Shown here piece by piece: positions 1-8,000 of a DNA stretch of 8,130 nt. The translations under genes and the position numbers were made by a program. Positions within the stretch are counted from its first letter, which is position 1, and every line of letters starts with the position of its first letter. The notes below the pieces were generated by a model that saw only the letters and a list, made by a program, of their open reading frames with translations, did not search any database and had not been told where the DNA came from. This DNA comes from Candidatus Gorgonimonas leptogorgiae (lineage in GTDB: Bacteria > Pseudomonadota > Gammaproteobacteria > Pseudomonadales > Endozoicomonadaceae): contig CAKNAD010000042.1 in the NCBI GenBank assembly GCA_929200515.1, positions 1 through 8,130 on the forward strand, read 5' to 3'.

Positions 1-405
1 ATATAATTTACTTTTGAGCTGTCCAGATCTATCGATACGACCATTTAAATCAAAACTTTTCCCTTTTGATTTATATTCTATAAAATCTATTACATCTGGT
101 ATATTATCAACTAATTGAATATTCTCATTAAAAAAATTAAGAATTTTTTGTATAAATAGCAAAGTGTGGTACTTCATAGAATTAAACGTTACGGTTTTAT
201 TAACCCTAACTTTTCTTCCCTGAGCTATCAATTTTTCTACTTTACTTCGTAACTCATGTTGATTGTTTTCTTGAGTTACGTATAAATTGTCTCTTGCGTC
301 AATATTTCTTATTGATTGGCTATCTTCAGTATCTAGTTGTTGAGTTGGAATGTCATTTGTTGCTTGTCTAGATGAAATACTGCTTACTATATTAGGTATA
401 CTCAT
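1..405 (-). CDS. Unrecognised protein, 5' part only; possible secreted protein
   Basis: An uninterrupted reading frame runs leftward from an ATG at 405-403 to the window edge, giving 135 codons with the C-terminus missing. The start is well supported: AAGGAG lies 8 nt upstream and a near-consensus promoter lies about 100 nt upstream. The first 35 or so residues (beginning MSIPNIVSSISSRQATNDIP) are rich in Ser, Ile, Asn, Gln and Thr, have few charges and show no hydrophobic signal peptide. That composition is typical of, though not specific to, type III secretion signals. The middle (about residues 55-75) is basic (KVEKLIAQGRKVRVNK). The remainder looks globular and mixed alpha/beta, with a hydrophobic helix around residues 82-96. 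I recognise no family. The nearby injectisome genes make an effector, translocator or accessory protein plausible, but this is inference. Confidence is high for the gene and low for the role. Confidence 0.8.
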   Translation of the reverse strand, partial: MSIPNIVSSISSRQATNDIPTQQLDTEDSQSIRNIDARDNLYVTQENNQHELRSKVEKLIAQGRKVRVNKTVTFNSMKYHTLLFIQKILNFFNENIQLVDNIPDVIDFIEYKSKGKSFDLNGRIDRSGQLKSKLY

Positions 406-413
406 GTACAAAT

Positions 414-419
414 CTCCTT
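414..419 (-). promoter_or_regulatory. Strong Shine-Dalgarno site for the leftward gene
   Basis: Read on the minus strand this is AAGGAG, 8 nt before the ATG at 405. It is the best ribosome-binding site in the window and fixes the start of the partial gene at 1-405. Confidence 0.8.
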
Positions 420-507
420 AATACTTCCCTATAAACACATCCATTATAGCTTCAAGAGCATAGTAAATGCCATGTATCCATACAATTCTATTATTAATTA
501 TGGCTCT

Positions 508-536
508 ATTATACCTTATTATGCATGTTATATCAA
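508..536 (-). promoter_or_regulatory. Sigma-70-type promoter for the leftward gene
   Basis: On the minus strand, TTGATA (536-531) and TATAAT (513-508) are separated by exactly 17 nt. The -10 matches consensus perfectly and the -35 matches at five of six positions. Transcription would begin near 501, giving a leader of about 95 nt before the ATG at 405. I see no clear operator in the leader. In AT-rich DNA such boxes can occur by chance, but the ideal spacing and the position ahead of a gene with a strong ribosome-binding site support it. Confidence 0.65.
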
Positions 537-565
537 TTGCTATATTTACGCTCATAAAACAATAA

Positions 566-760
566 TTAACTATAATTGCTATCAAACAAATTTCTAATAT
601 AGACTCTGTAGATCATAATAGCAAAAAGTATATTTTTTTTACTGATTTTATAGAATTACTGGATAATCCTACAAAAATACTAACAGAAAAGAAAATATAA
701 ACCTTCTAAAAAAAATTTAGTAATAGCTAAATACGAAATAATGAACTTTTCCTGTTGATA
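566..760 (+). pseudogene. Decayed fragment of a paralogue of the 809-1909 gene
   Basis: The frame from 566 to the TAA at 698-700 has no start codon and a stop directly before it (563-565). From 575 its translation (IAIKQISNIDSVDHNSKKYI, then FFTDFIELLDNPTKIL) matches residues 137-178 of the 366-residue protein downstream (SINQISNIDS, then DHHSKNYYLFNAFTKLLDSPQEIL). The match includes an in-frame 6-codon gap. At DNA level 581-607 and 1221-1247 differ at only one position. After 691 a change of frame gives KKNLVIAKYE, which can be aligned with TNIILLSQG of the intact gene, so the remnant may continue past a frameshift to about 760. No full-length frame remains. It looks like the leftover of a duplicated gene rather than a functional gene. 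The part after 700 is uncertain. Confidence 0.8.
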
Positions 761-808
761 ACATTCAAAGGTTTTTTAAGGTTTAATTATTAGGATTTAG
801 AAAATATT

Positions 809-1909
809 ATGATTTCAGCATCAGCATCAGCATTAACTGCTACTTTGCCAGCATTAAATAATGCAGATATTCAAATACAAAAACAACAAGTCAGTCGTTT
901 TACTAGCGATACAGAAACTATACCTCTAGTTATAAAAGCAGCAGAAGTTACTAGCATGAATTGCTATATAATTTCATACGCCTTTGATACTGCTTCTATA
1001 AATGAAATAGCACAAGAATTACATAAAAATGGAAAATCAAAAAGCTTAAAAGAAATATATGATTTATTGTTAAATATTTTTACAAAGGCAACAGATGAAT
1101 TTTATCAATATGACTTTAATGGTGTTAAAGTAACTAATACAGCCTACATAAATACTTGTGAAACTAAACCAAAACTGCTTGCTATTTTAAACTCTATAAA
1201 AGAACAATTAACCGCAGCTTCTATCAATCAAATTTCTAATATAGACTCTATAGATACAGAAAATATTGTAGACCATCATAGCAAAAATTATTATTTATTT
1301 AATGCTTTTACAAAATTACTAGATAGTCCTCAAGAAATACTATTTAAAGATGACAATTTTTTTTCCCAAACAAATATAATATTACTTAGTCAGGGCACCT
1401 CAGATATAACCGAGCTAAAAAATATTTTAGAATTGTTTCCAACAAAAATTAACATTACCAGAGCAGATATATCCTATAGTGAAAATCCTAAAGTTTCTAC
1501 AAATTCAGATAGCAATATCACAGTTAAAAAAATTAAATTAGATAATACAAAAAAATTTTCAGAACAACATTTAACTGAAAAATTCGATTTAATATTTATG
1601 CTACATGGTTTATGCTATTGCGGTATTACAAGAACGGAAGATATACCATCTTGTGCTGGAATTAAGATGTATCGCCCTGGAGAACTAAAAAAATTTATAT
1701 CAAATGTATTTAATATAATGGATACAAATAACCCACAGTCAATGGCAATTCTAGAAGGTGCTAATTTTCATGAGCCTAAATTCTGGGAGTCTGAAATACA
1801 ACAATTTAATCTTGAACAAAGCAGTAACTTTAGAGCAGAAATTATAAGAAATTATCTAGATACATTTAGAGGTATTATGATATCCTCAATCTCTAATGAT
1901 AATTCATAA
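809..1909 (+). CDS. Methyltransferase-like protein, candidate type III effector
   Basis: The product has 366 residues. I do not recognise a named family. The C-terminal half has the order of a class I SAM-dependent methyltransferase fold: a beta strand then a Gly-containing turn (about 188-197, TNIILLSQGTS, in place of GxGxG), an acidic strand end (about 215-222, INITRADISY), then FDLIFMLHGLCYCG (259-272), like the usual 'FDLI...H.L.Y' segment. A helix and a final strand containing AILEG (313-317) follow. The glycine motif is poor, so SAM binding is doubtful. The N-terminus (MISASASALTATLPALNNAD) is rich in Ser, Ala and Thr, uncharged for about 19 residues, and lacks a membrane segment, as in many type III substrates. 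A weak AGGA lies 13 nt before the ATG. The gene sits 217 nt upstream of sctR in the same direction and has a decayed paralogue next to it. The effector role is inferred. Confidence 0.75.
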   Translation: MISASASALTATLPALNNADIQIQKQQVSRFTSDTETIPLVIKAAEVTSMNCYIISYAFDTASINEIAQELHKNGKSKSLKEIYDLLLNIFTKATDEFYQYDFNGVKVTNTAYINTCETKPKLLAILNSIKEQLTAASINQISNIDSIDTENIVDHHSKNYYLFNAFTKLLDSPQEILFKDDNFFSQTNIILLSQGTSDITELKNILELFPTKINITRADISYSENPKVSTNSDSNITVKKIKLDNTKKFSEQHLTEKFDLIFMLHGLCYCGITRTEDIPSCAGIKMYRPGELKKFISNVFNIMDTNNPQSMAILEGANFHEPKFWESEIQQFNLEQSSNFRAEIIRNYLDTFRGIMISSISNDNS

Positions 1910-1966
1910 TGTAAAAAATTTCTTATTGTTATCCTCTTTTGCCGATAATCTGTTTGTTATATACGC

Positions 1967-1990
1967 CTTCTACTAGAAGATACTTTTTTC
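1967..1990 (+). terminator. Weak candidate terminator after the 366-residue gene
   Basis: CTTCT (1967-1971) and AGAAG (1975-1979) form a 5-bp stem with a 3-nt loop, followed by ATAC and a run of six T. The stem is short and AT-leaning, so termination would be weak or partial. It lies 58 nt after the stop codon of the upstream gene. Confidence 0.3.
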
Positions 1991-2002
1991 TACAAGCAAT
2001 TT

Positions 2003-2049
2003 TTTAGCAACTAAATTAGATTATTATTTTTTAATTTAATATTGCTAAA
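2003..2049. promoter_or_regulatory. Nested inverted repeat upstream of sctR
   Basis: TTTAGCAA (2003-2010) is mirrored perfectly by TTGCTAAA (2042-2049). Inside lies a second pair, AAATTA (2013-2018) with TAATTT (2032-2037), so the whole stretch could fold into an interrupted hairpin or present a dyad to a regulator. The right arm contains TTGCTA (2042-2047). Together with TATAAG at 2063-2068, 15 nt further on, this makes a weak sigma-70-like promoter candidate for the sct operon. The DNA is very AT-rich, so chance is a real alternative. Nothing else was found in 1910-2126 apart from the small hairpin at 1967-1979. Confidence 0.3.
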
Positions 2050-2126
2050 TCTTCAAGGTAGATATAAGAAGCTCTAGTTTGATGTAGAAAATATAGAGAA
2101 ACTCATCAAATACGATTGGAAATAGC

Positions 2127-2795
2127 ATGGATAGCGGCATCTTTAATTTAACTAGCCCTTTTTATTTGATAATCCCTTTAGTGTTGATGGCACTTATACC
2201 ATTTTTTGCAGTTATGGGATCTTCATATTTAAAATTAGTGGTTGTATTTTCTATTTTAAGAAATGCTACAGGGTTACAACAAATACCTCCTAATATAGCA
2301 ATGAATGCTTTAGCCATTGTTTTAACAGTATATATAATGGCTCCTGTTGGGTTTGAAACTTGGGATACAATTAAACAAGAAGATATTGAATTTTCAATAG
2401 ATAAAGACATGTCATGGATGAATGATTTTTCTAGCATTACTAGAGCATATAAAAATTTTTTAAAATCTCATACATCAGAACGAGAACAAAAATTCTTTAT
2501 TAAAACCGCTAAAAATATTTGGCCACAAAAGTATCAGCAACAATTAGATACTGACGACCTGATGGTATTAATACCAGCGTTTTGTATCAGTGAATTATCT
2601 AAAGCTTTTCAGATAGGGTTTCTTTTATATTTGCCTTTTATTATTATTGATTTAATTATATCTAATATTCTTTTAGCCATGGGAATGATGATGGTATCTC
2701 CTATGACTATATCATTGCCATTTAAGTTATTATTGTTTGTACTATTAGATGGTTGGACTCGATTAATACATGGGTTGATATTAAGTTATGGGTAA
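2127..2795 (+). CDS. sctR: Type III secretion export gate protein SctR
   Basis: SctR (YscR/HrcR/SpaP family) forms the pentameric core of the inner-membrane export gate with SctS and SctT. At 222 residues it has the usual injectisome length and lacks the cleaved signal peptide typical of the flagellar homologue FliP. Family hallmarks visible are SSYLKLVVVFSILRNATGLQ (32-51) followed by QIPPN (52-56), and the conserved C-terminal block with SELSKAFQIGFLLYLPFIIID (155-175), MGMMMVSP (185-192), ISLPFKLLLF (195-204) and DGW (208-210). Four hydrophobic segments lie at about 12-30, 57-75, 160-188 and 196-220, with a soluble loop at about 78-145. The ATG has only a weak GGA 6 nt upstream, and no better start is visible. 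It is the first gene of the sct operon, and its last 8 nt overlap sctS. No frameshift or missing motif is seen. Confidence 0.95.
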   Translation: MDSGIFNLTSPFYLIIPLVLMALIPFFAVMGSSYLKLVVVFSILRNATGLQQIPPNIAMNALAIVLTVYIMAPVGFETWDTIKQEDIEFSIDKDMSWMNDFSSITRAYKNFLKSHTSEREQKFFIKTAKNIWPQKYQQQLDTDDLMVLIPAFCISELSKAFQIGFLLYLPFIIIDLIISNILLAMGMMMVSPMTISLPFKLLLFVLLDGWTRLIHGLILSYG

Positions 2796-3051
2796 TCCAG
2801 AAATATTAAATTTGACTTCACAAGCGTTAATGCTGATTTTGATTCTATCAATGCCTCCTATTATAGCAGCGGCTGTTATTGGTTTAGCTGTTAGTTTAGT
2901 GCAAGCATTAACGCAAATACAAGAACAAACTCTACCATTTGCTTTCAAATTAATTGCTGTAATTATAAGTATTTTTGCGACAGCAAGATGGATGAGTATC
3001 GAGGTCTATCAATTTTCTCTAGCTGTTATGAAAATGATTGCAGAGATTTAA
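2788..3051 (+). CDS. sctS: Type III secretion export gate protein SctS
   Basis: SctS (YscS/HrcS/FliQ family) is the small two-helix component that wraps the SctR/SctT core of the export gate, usually in four copies. The 87-residue product matches the family length. It has two hydrophobic helices (about 14-38 and 52-68) joined by the conserved turn VSLVQALTQIQEQTLPFAFK (35-54). The MPPIIAAAVIGLAVS segment is also typical. The ATG lies within the end of sctR (ATGGGTAA contains both the start and the sctR stop), which points to translational coupling rather than an independent ribosome-binding site. Four nt separate it from sctT. Confidence 0.95.
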   Translation: MGNPEILNLTSQALMLILILSMPPIIAAAVIGLAVSLVQALTQIQEQTLPFAFKLIAVIISIFATARWMSIEVYQFSLAVMKMIAEI

Positions 3052-3055
3052 TTAA

Positions 3056-3844
3056 ATGCCTATAGATCAATTTAAACAGTCGTTTTATATTTTTGCGATG
3101 TCGTTACCACGAATAATTGCGTTATTTACATTATTTCCACTAATGAATAAACGTAGTTTAGGCGGAGGATTAATTCGTAATGGTATCGCCGTAGCATTAA
3201 TGTTATTCTTGTTTCCTGTACTAGTAGATACAGCTGGAGATAATATAGATTTTAATACTAATCAAACTTTCTTGTTAGTAATCAAAGAATTAATTATTGG
3301 TGCTTTTATGGGATTTTGTTTTGCTATTCCTTTTTGGGGGTTAGAAGCAGCAGGATCTTTTATAGATAACCAACGTGGTGCTTCAATAGCAAATATGATG
3401 AACCCATTTTCTGGTGCAGAAACTTCACCAATGGGTATTATATTTTATCAAGCTATTATTGCTATAGTAGTAGCAACTGGAACATTTTTATTTTTATTAG
3501 ATATTATATTTCACAGTTATATAAATTGGCCAGTATTTAGTTTTTATCCTCAAATTGAATTACAAGAGTCGGTTTTTTTTCTACAACAATTTAATTTAAT
3601 TGTTAAAATTGCTATGTGGTTAGCGTCTCCAGTAATTATTTCTATGTTTTTAGCAGAATTTGGTATAGCGATTATTAGTAGGTCGGCTCCACAATTAAAT
3701 GTTTTTATTTTGGCTATGCCAATAAAATCAGCGATTGCTGTAGCCGTTCTTAGTGTTTATGTAAGTATAATGTTAAAATTATCGCAACAACAAATACTAG
3801 GTGTCAATAAAGCTATTGATATTTTAGGAGCTAGTTTGCAATGA
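3056..3844 (+). CDS. sctT: Type III secretion export gate protein SctT
   Basis: SctT (YscT/HrcT/FliR family) is the single-copy protein that completes the SctR5-SctS4-SctT1 gate in the inner membrane. The product has 262 residues, the normal length. Recognisable blocks are SLPRIIALFTLFPL (16-29), FWGLEAAGSFIDNQRGASIA (93-112), NPFSGAETSPMG (116-127, like the family's NP.tG..tSplG), and SPVIISMFLAEFGIAIISR (191-209) followed by SAPQLNVF (210-217) and the MPIKS motif (221-225). About six hydrophobic segments are present. It starts 4 nt after sctS with no strong Shine-Dalgarno, so coupling is likely. Its TGA overlaps the ATG of sctU (ATGA). A run of eight T (3573-3580) within the Val-Phe-Phe codons is a possible slippage site, but the frame is intact. 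Confidence 0.95.
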   Translation: MPIDQFKQSFYIFAMSLPRIIALFTLFPLMNKRSLGGGLIRNGIAVALMLFLFPVLVDTAGDNIDFNTNQTFLLVIKELIIGAFMGFCFAIPFWGLEAAGSFIDNQRGASIANMMNPFSGAETSPMGIIFYQAIIAIVVATGTFLFLLDIIFHSYINWPVFSFYPQIELQESVFFLQQFNLIVKIAMWLASPVIISMFLAEFGIAIISRSAPQLNVFILAMPIKSAIAVAVLSVYVSIMLKLSQQQILGVNKAIDILGASLQ

Positions 3845-4920
3845 GTTCATCAGCTGAAAAGACTGAACAGCCAACACCTAAAAAATTAAGTGATGCTCGT
3901 AAAAAAGGTGAAGTGGCTAAAAGCAAAGAAGTTTCTAGTACTTTTGGTTTTATAGCAGTAATTGCACTGTTGTGGTATATGAGCGACACATATATAGTAA
4001 CTATTCAAGAAATGGTATTATTGCCCACCACAGTTTATACTGAACCTTTCTATAAAGCATTAGATGTAGTGATTCACGGTATTTTACAAAAAACTATTGA
4101 ATTAATATTGCCTTTAGTTGTTGTAGCTATGGTAGCTGCTGTTTTAGGGAATGTTATTCAATTTGGTTTTTTATTTGCTGCTGAATCAATAAAGCCAGAT
4201 ATCAAAAAAATTAATCCTATATCTGGTTTTAAAAAAATATTTTCAATGAAAAATTTGGTAGAGTTTATTAAATCAATTATAAAAATTTTATTTCTTTCTT
4301 ACGTAGTATATGACGTATTGTATAATAGTATGGGCGATATGGTACATTTACCACATTGTGGAACCTCTTGTATGTTACCTATGACAGGAAGCTTATTAAA
4401 AAAACTGTTACTATATGCCGCTTTAGCATTTATTATTATTTCTGTAGTAGATTATCTGTTTGAACGTTTTAACTTTATGAAACAAAATAGAATGAGTAAG
4501 GATGAAGTAAAGCGTGAATATAAAGAAAACGACGGTAACCCAGAAATAAAACAAAAGCGCAAACAGATACACCAAGAAATGGTAAATTCAGCAGAAAATA
4601 CTAAGCAATCTGATGTAGTAATAAAAAACCCTACTCATTTAGCTATTGGTTTACGTTATCGTGAAAACATAACCCCTTTACCTGTGGTAACAGTAAAAGG
4701 CAGGGGTGGTAATGCTAAGTTTATTATTAATATTGCAGAACAAAAAGGAATTCCTATATTAGAAAATGTTCCTTTAGCCCATGCTTTGTTTCACCTAGAT
4801 GTAACCGATTTTATTCCTAGTGATTTAATTGAACCCGTGGCGGAAGTATTTCGTTGGGTACAAGAAATTAAGCCTCAAGAAGAAGATGATATCGGTGATA
4901 GTCATAGTGATTTATTATAA
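3841..4920 (+). CDS. sctU: Type III secretion substrate-specificity switch protein SctU
   Basis: SctU (YscU/HrcU/FlhB family) docks on the SctRST gate and changes export from early to middle and late substrates after cutting itself. The 359-residue product contains the N-terminal motif EKTEQPTPKKLSDARKKGEV (6-25), about four membrane helices (34-50, 84-112, 143-163 and 187-206), the linker MSKDEVKREYKENDGNPEIK (218-237), and NPTH at 263-266, where family members cleave between Asn and Pro. The motif is intact, so self-cleavage is expected. From memory, Yersinia YscU has NPTH at the same residue number, the same ESIKPDIKKINPI stretch and a similar HS(E/D)(M/L)L end, which places this in the Ysc-type branch. 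AGGAG at 3826-3830 gives a good ribosome-binding site, and the start overlaps sctT by 4 nt. It is the last gene of the operon and faces the autotransporter gene. Confidence 0.96.
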   Translation: MSSSAEKTEQPTPKKLSDARKKGEVAKSKEVSSTFGFIAVIALLWYMSDTYIVTIQEMVLLPTTVYTEPFYKALDVVIHGILQKTIELILPLVVVAMVAAVLGNVIQFGFLFAAESIKPDIKKINPISGFKKIFSMKNLVEFIKSIIKILFLSYVVYDVLYNSMGDMVHLPHCGTSCMLPMTGSLLKKLLLYAALAFIIISVVDYLFERFNFMKQNRMSKDEVKREYKENDGNPEIKQKRKQIHQEMVNSAENTKQSDVVIKNPTHLAIGLRYRENITPLPVVTVKGRGGNAKFIINIAEQKGIPILENVPLAHALFHLDVTDFIPSDLIEPVAEVFRWVQEIKPQEEDDIGDSHSDLL

Positions 4921-4945
4921 ATTTTTTAGTTGGTGTGTTAAAACT

Positions 4946-4972
4946 TATACACCTTATATTTTAAGGTGTATA
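4946..4972. terminator. Perfect 11-bp hairpin between convergent genes
   Basis: TATACACCTTA (4946-4956) pairs completely with TAAGGTGTATA (4962-4972) around a 5-nt loop. It lies 26 nt after the sctU stop. There is no U-run after it on the plus strand (GGGGTATT follows). On the minus strand AGTTTT follows, so it suits the autotransporter transcript slightly better. It probably protects 3' ends or ends transcription from both sides. Confidence 0.55.
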
Positions 4973-4991
4973 GGGGTATTGTATAGAAGTG

Positions 4992-5023
4992 TATAACTAC
5001 ATAAAGACACCAATGTAGTTATA
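4992..5023. terminator. Second 11-bp hairpin after the autotransporter gene
   Basis: TATAACTACAT (4992-5002) pairs perfectly with ATGTAGTTATA (5013-5023) around a 10-nt loop (AAAGACACCA). It lies 21 nt beyond the autotransporter stop codon, so it is the first structure met by that transcript. Neither side has a clear U-run, so it is not a classical intrinsic terminator. It could be a 3'-end stabiliser. Confidence 0.45.
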
Positions 5024-5044
5024 AAATTATTTGTATGCTATTAG

Positions 5045-8000
5045 TTAGAATTTATAACGTGCTATCAATGAAGCTCCATATTCCTGCATATGATCACCTA
5101 TAGTATAGTCAGCATTTAATTCTAGATTAAAATTACTATTAAACTGTAAATCAAAAGTTGCATCTAAATTAAGGTTATGAGCACTTGGTTTACGATTAAT
5201 TACTACTCTATTGATATTACTGTTATTAACCATAAGTGTTAACCTATCGTCGGTACTATCGTTTGCAATAATATGAGTATAACCCATCCCAAACTTATAA
5301 TTAAGTTGAGTATTATTATGTAATTTTACTTTTTTACTAATAGCAGGGCCTATAGTTAAATTAAATAAATTACTTTCTTTTTTCTCTACATTAGTGTTAT
5401 CGAATTTTGATTGATGAGCATCTACTTCTATTTTCGCATAACCCATTTGTACATTCAAAATTAATTCAGGAATTAAATTATTATTAACTGCAGATCTGCT
5501 AATATCAAATGCACGGTTGATATCTATATTAAACCCAAAAACTTCTGAGTTATACTTAGGTATAGTTTTATCTGCGTCTTTACTTTCATGCTCATTTTTT
5601 GTATAAAGCAGTGTAAAACTAGAATTTAATTGGCTATCATCATTGCTGATATAAACGGCTACATCTTGACTGTCAATATCGTCTTGCCCTTTTTCAACTC
5701 CTGTTGTACCACCATAAATATTTGAATTAGACTTACTATTACCATAACTAATTCCTAATAATGTAGACTCTGTTAAATTAGCGTCTACACCTACATTAAA
5801 TAAAGTAGTTGATACTTTATAATAATCTTGGTTGTTAAAGGAGTCTTCTTTGCTGTACTGATAGCCTGAACTAATCCAAATATCTAAGTTTTCTGCTACA
5901 GAACCAGAGCTTATACCGCTAAGGTTGCTAGCCAAACCGCTTAACATAGATTTTTTGTTAATTCTAGTCTTAATGGTTTTTACGATTTGTTTTTCTATTT
6001 GCTGTACAACAAGTATCTGCTCATTAGAATTATTAGGATTTAAATAATCCTGTTTAGCTTTTTCATTATTAGCGAATAATCTATTAGCGGCTTCTAAAGT
6101 TGTAGTACTTGGAGTCAAGTCGTTATGATTATCATTTGGATGGGATCTTGTAAATCCTGAAATTATTTTAGTTAAATTTTCAACCTTCTCTTCTGTTTCA
6201 ACTATCTCCTGTTTTAAGCTCTCTACCGATTTACCTTTATTAGCTAAAGCTGTTTCTACCGCTTTATGCGCTGCATCATTTGCTTGTTTAGCTTGCTTAG
6301 CTGCATCTTCTGAGGTTTTTTTTGCTTCTTTTGCTACTTCTGTAGTTTTTGCTGCTGTAATTCCTGCACCAATAGCCTTGTCTCTTGCCTCTTCTGCTTT
6401 AGCTAAGGCTTGACCTGCTGCTGTTTTTGCTGCATTTGCAGTTTGTTCAGCATTACTAGCAGCTGTTTTTGATGATTTTGCAGTTTTTTCAGATTCTGCT
6501 ACTTTTGCTAAGGCTTGATCTGCTACTTTTTTAGCATTACCTGCAGTATTATTAGCAGTTGTAGATTGTTCGTTAGCTACTTTTGCTACTTCTGTAGCAC
6601 TGCTTGCAGTTGTTTTTGCATCCTTTGCAGTTTTTTCAGATTCTGTTGCTTTTGCTAGGGCTTGATCTGCTACTTTTTTAGCATTATCTGCAGTATTATT
6701 AGCAGTTGTAGATTGCTCGTTAGCTACTTTTGCTACTTCTGCAGCATTGCTTGCAGTTGTTTTTGCATCCTTTGCTGTTTTTTCAGATTCTGTTGCTTTT
6801 GCTAAGGCTTGGTCTGCTACTTTTTTAGCATTATCTGCCGTATTATTAGCAGTTGCAGATTGCTCGTTAGCTACTTTTTCCGCATTTTTTGCAAACTTAG
6901 CTGCTAACTCTGCTGAAGTTTTTGCTTCATCTGCTTTTTTTTCAGTTTTTTTAGCGTCTTCTTTAGTTTGAGTAGTAGCTACATGTGTGGCTAATGCTTG
7001 TTGCGTAGCTTCATCTTTAAAAGATTTAGCCTTATCTGCATAATCTTTAGCATTATTTGCACTAGTTTCAGCTTTTTGGGCGTTTGCACTAGAAGATGCT
7101 ACCGACTCTATGGTTTTATCTTTATTTTGCTTGGCTATTTCTGCTGAATGTGCTGCTAACTCTGCTGAAGCTTTTGCTTCATCTGCTTTTTTCTCAGTTT
7201 TTTTAGCGTCTTCTTTAGTTTGAGCTGCTGCTACATGTGCAGCTAATGCTTGTTGTGTAGCTTCATCTTTAAAAGATTTAGCCTTATCTGCATAATCTTT
7301 AACATTATTTGCACTAATTTCAGCTTTTTGGGCGTTTGCACTAGAAGATGCTACCGACTCTATGGTTTTATCTTTATTTTGCTTAGCTATTTCTGCTGAA
7401 TGTGCTGCTATTTCTGCTGCCTTTTGAGCATTAGTGGTGTTTTCTGCTACTTTTTCTGCTGAACTAGTAGCTTGTTTTGCTGACTCACTAGCAGCGGTTG
7501 CACTGTTTGCAGCATTGTTTTCTGATTGTTTAGCTTGCTGTGCTGACTTTTGTGAATGTTCTGCCTGAGCTGTAGCTGTTTTTGCCGCAGTTTGAGCATC
7601 AGTGGTATTTTCTGCTACCTTTTCTGCTGAGCTAGTAGCTTGTTCCGCTGCTGTTTTTGCTGAATTTTCACTGTTTTTTGCATTTGATGCAGACTTGGTT
7701 GCTAAATCTGCTGAAGCTTTTGCTTCACCTGCTTTATCCTCTGTTTTTTTGACGTTTTCTTGAGTTTGAGTAACTGCCATTTGTGCATTGTTAGTATTTT
7801 CTGCTGCTTTTTCTGCTGAGCTAGCAGCTTGTTCCGCTACTGTTTTTGCTGAATTTTCACTGTTTTTTGCATTTGATGCAGACTTGGTTGCTAAATCTGC
7901 TGAAGCTTTTGCTTCACCTGCTTTATCCTCTGTTTTTTTGACGTTTTCTTGAGTTTGAGTAGCTGCCATTTGTGCCTTGTTAGTATTTTCTGCTACTTTT

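Noticed and set aside
700..808. Promoter for the 809-1909 gene with TTGATA at 755-760
   Set aside because: No acceptable -10 lies 16-18 nt downstream. The nearest T/A-rich hexamers are at 21 nt or more, so I do not annotate it as a promoter.
1896..1976. 26-codon frame overlapping the end of the effector-like gene (MIIHNVKNFLLLSS...)
   Set aside because: There is no ribosome-binding site, it is very short, it overlaps another gene, and it shows no recognisable product.
2162..2437. 91-codon open frame on the minus strand
   Set aside because: It lies wholly antisense to conserved sctR sequence, has no convincing ribosome-binding site, and its product shows no recognisable family. It is a by-product of the AT-rich coding strand.
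2127..4920. Reading the four export genes as flagellar fliP-fliQ-fliR-flhB
   Set aside because: SctR lacks the N-terminal signal peptide of FliP. The SctR C-terminal block and the SctU body and C-terminus match the injectisome (Ysc) versions, and no flagellar gene is adjacent.
6747..6971. 74-codon open frame on the plus strand inside the autotransporter repeats
   Set aside because: Its Ala/Val/Phe/Ser-rich sequence is the antisense reading of Ala/Lys/Glu repeat codons. It lacks its own signals.
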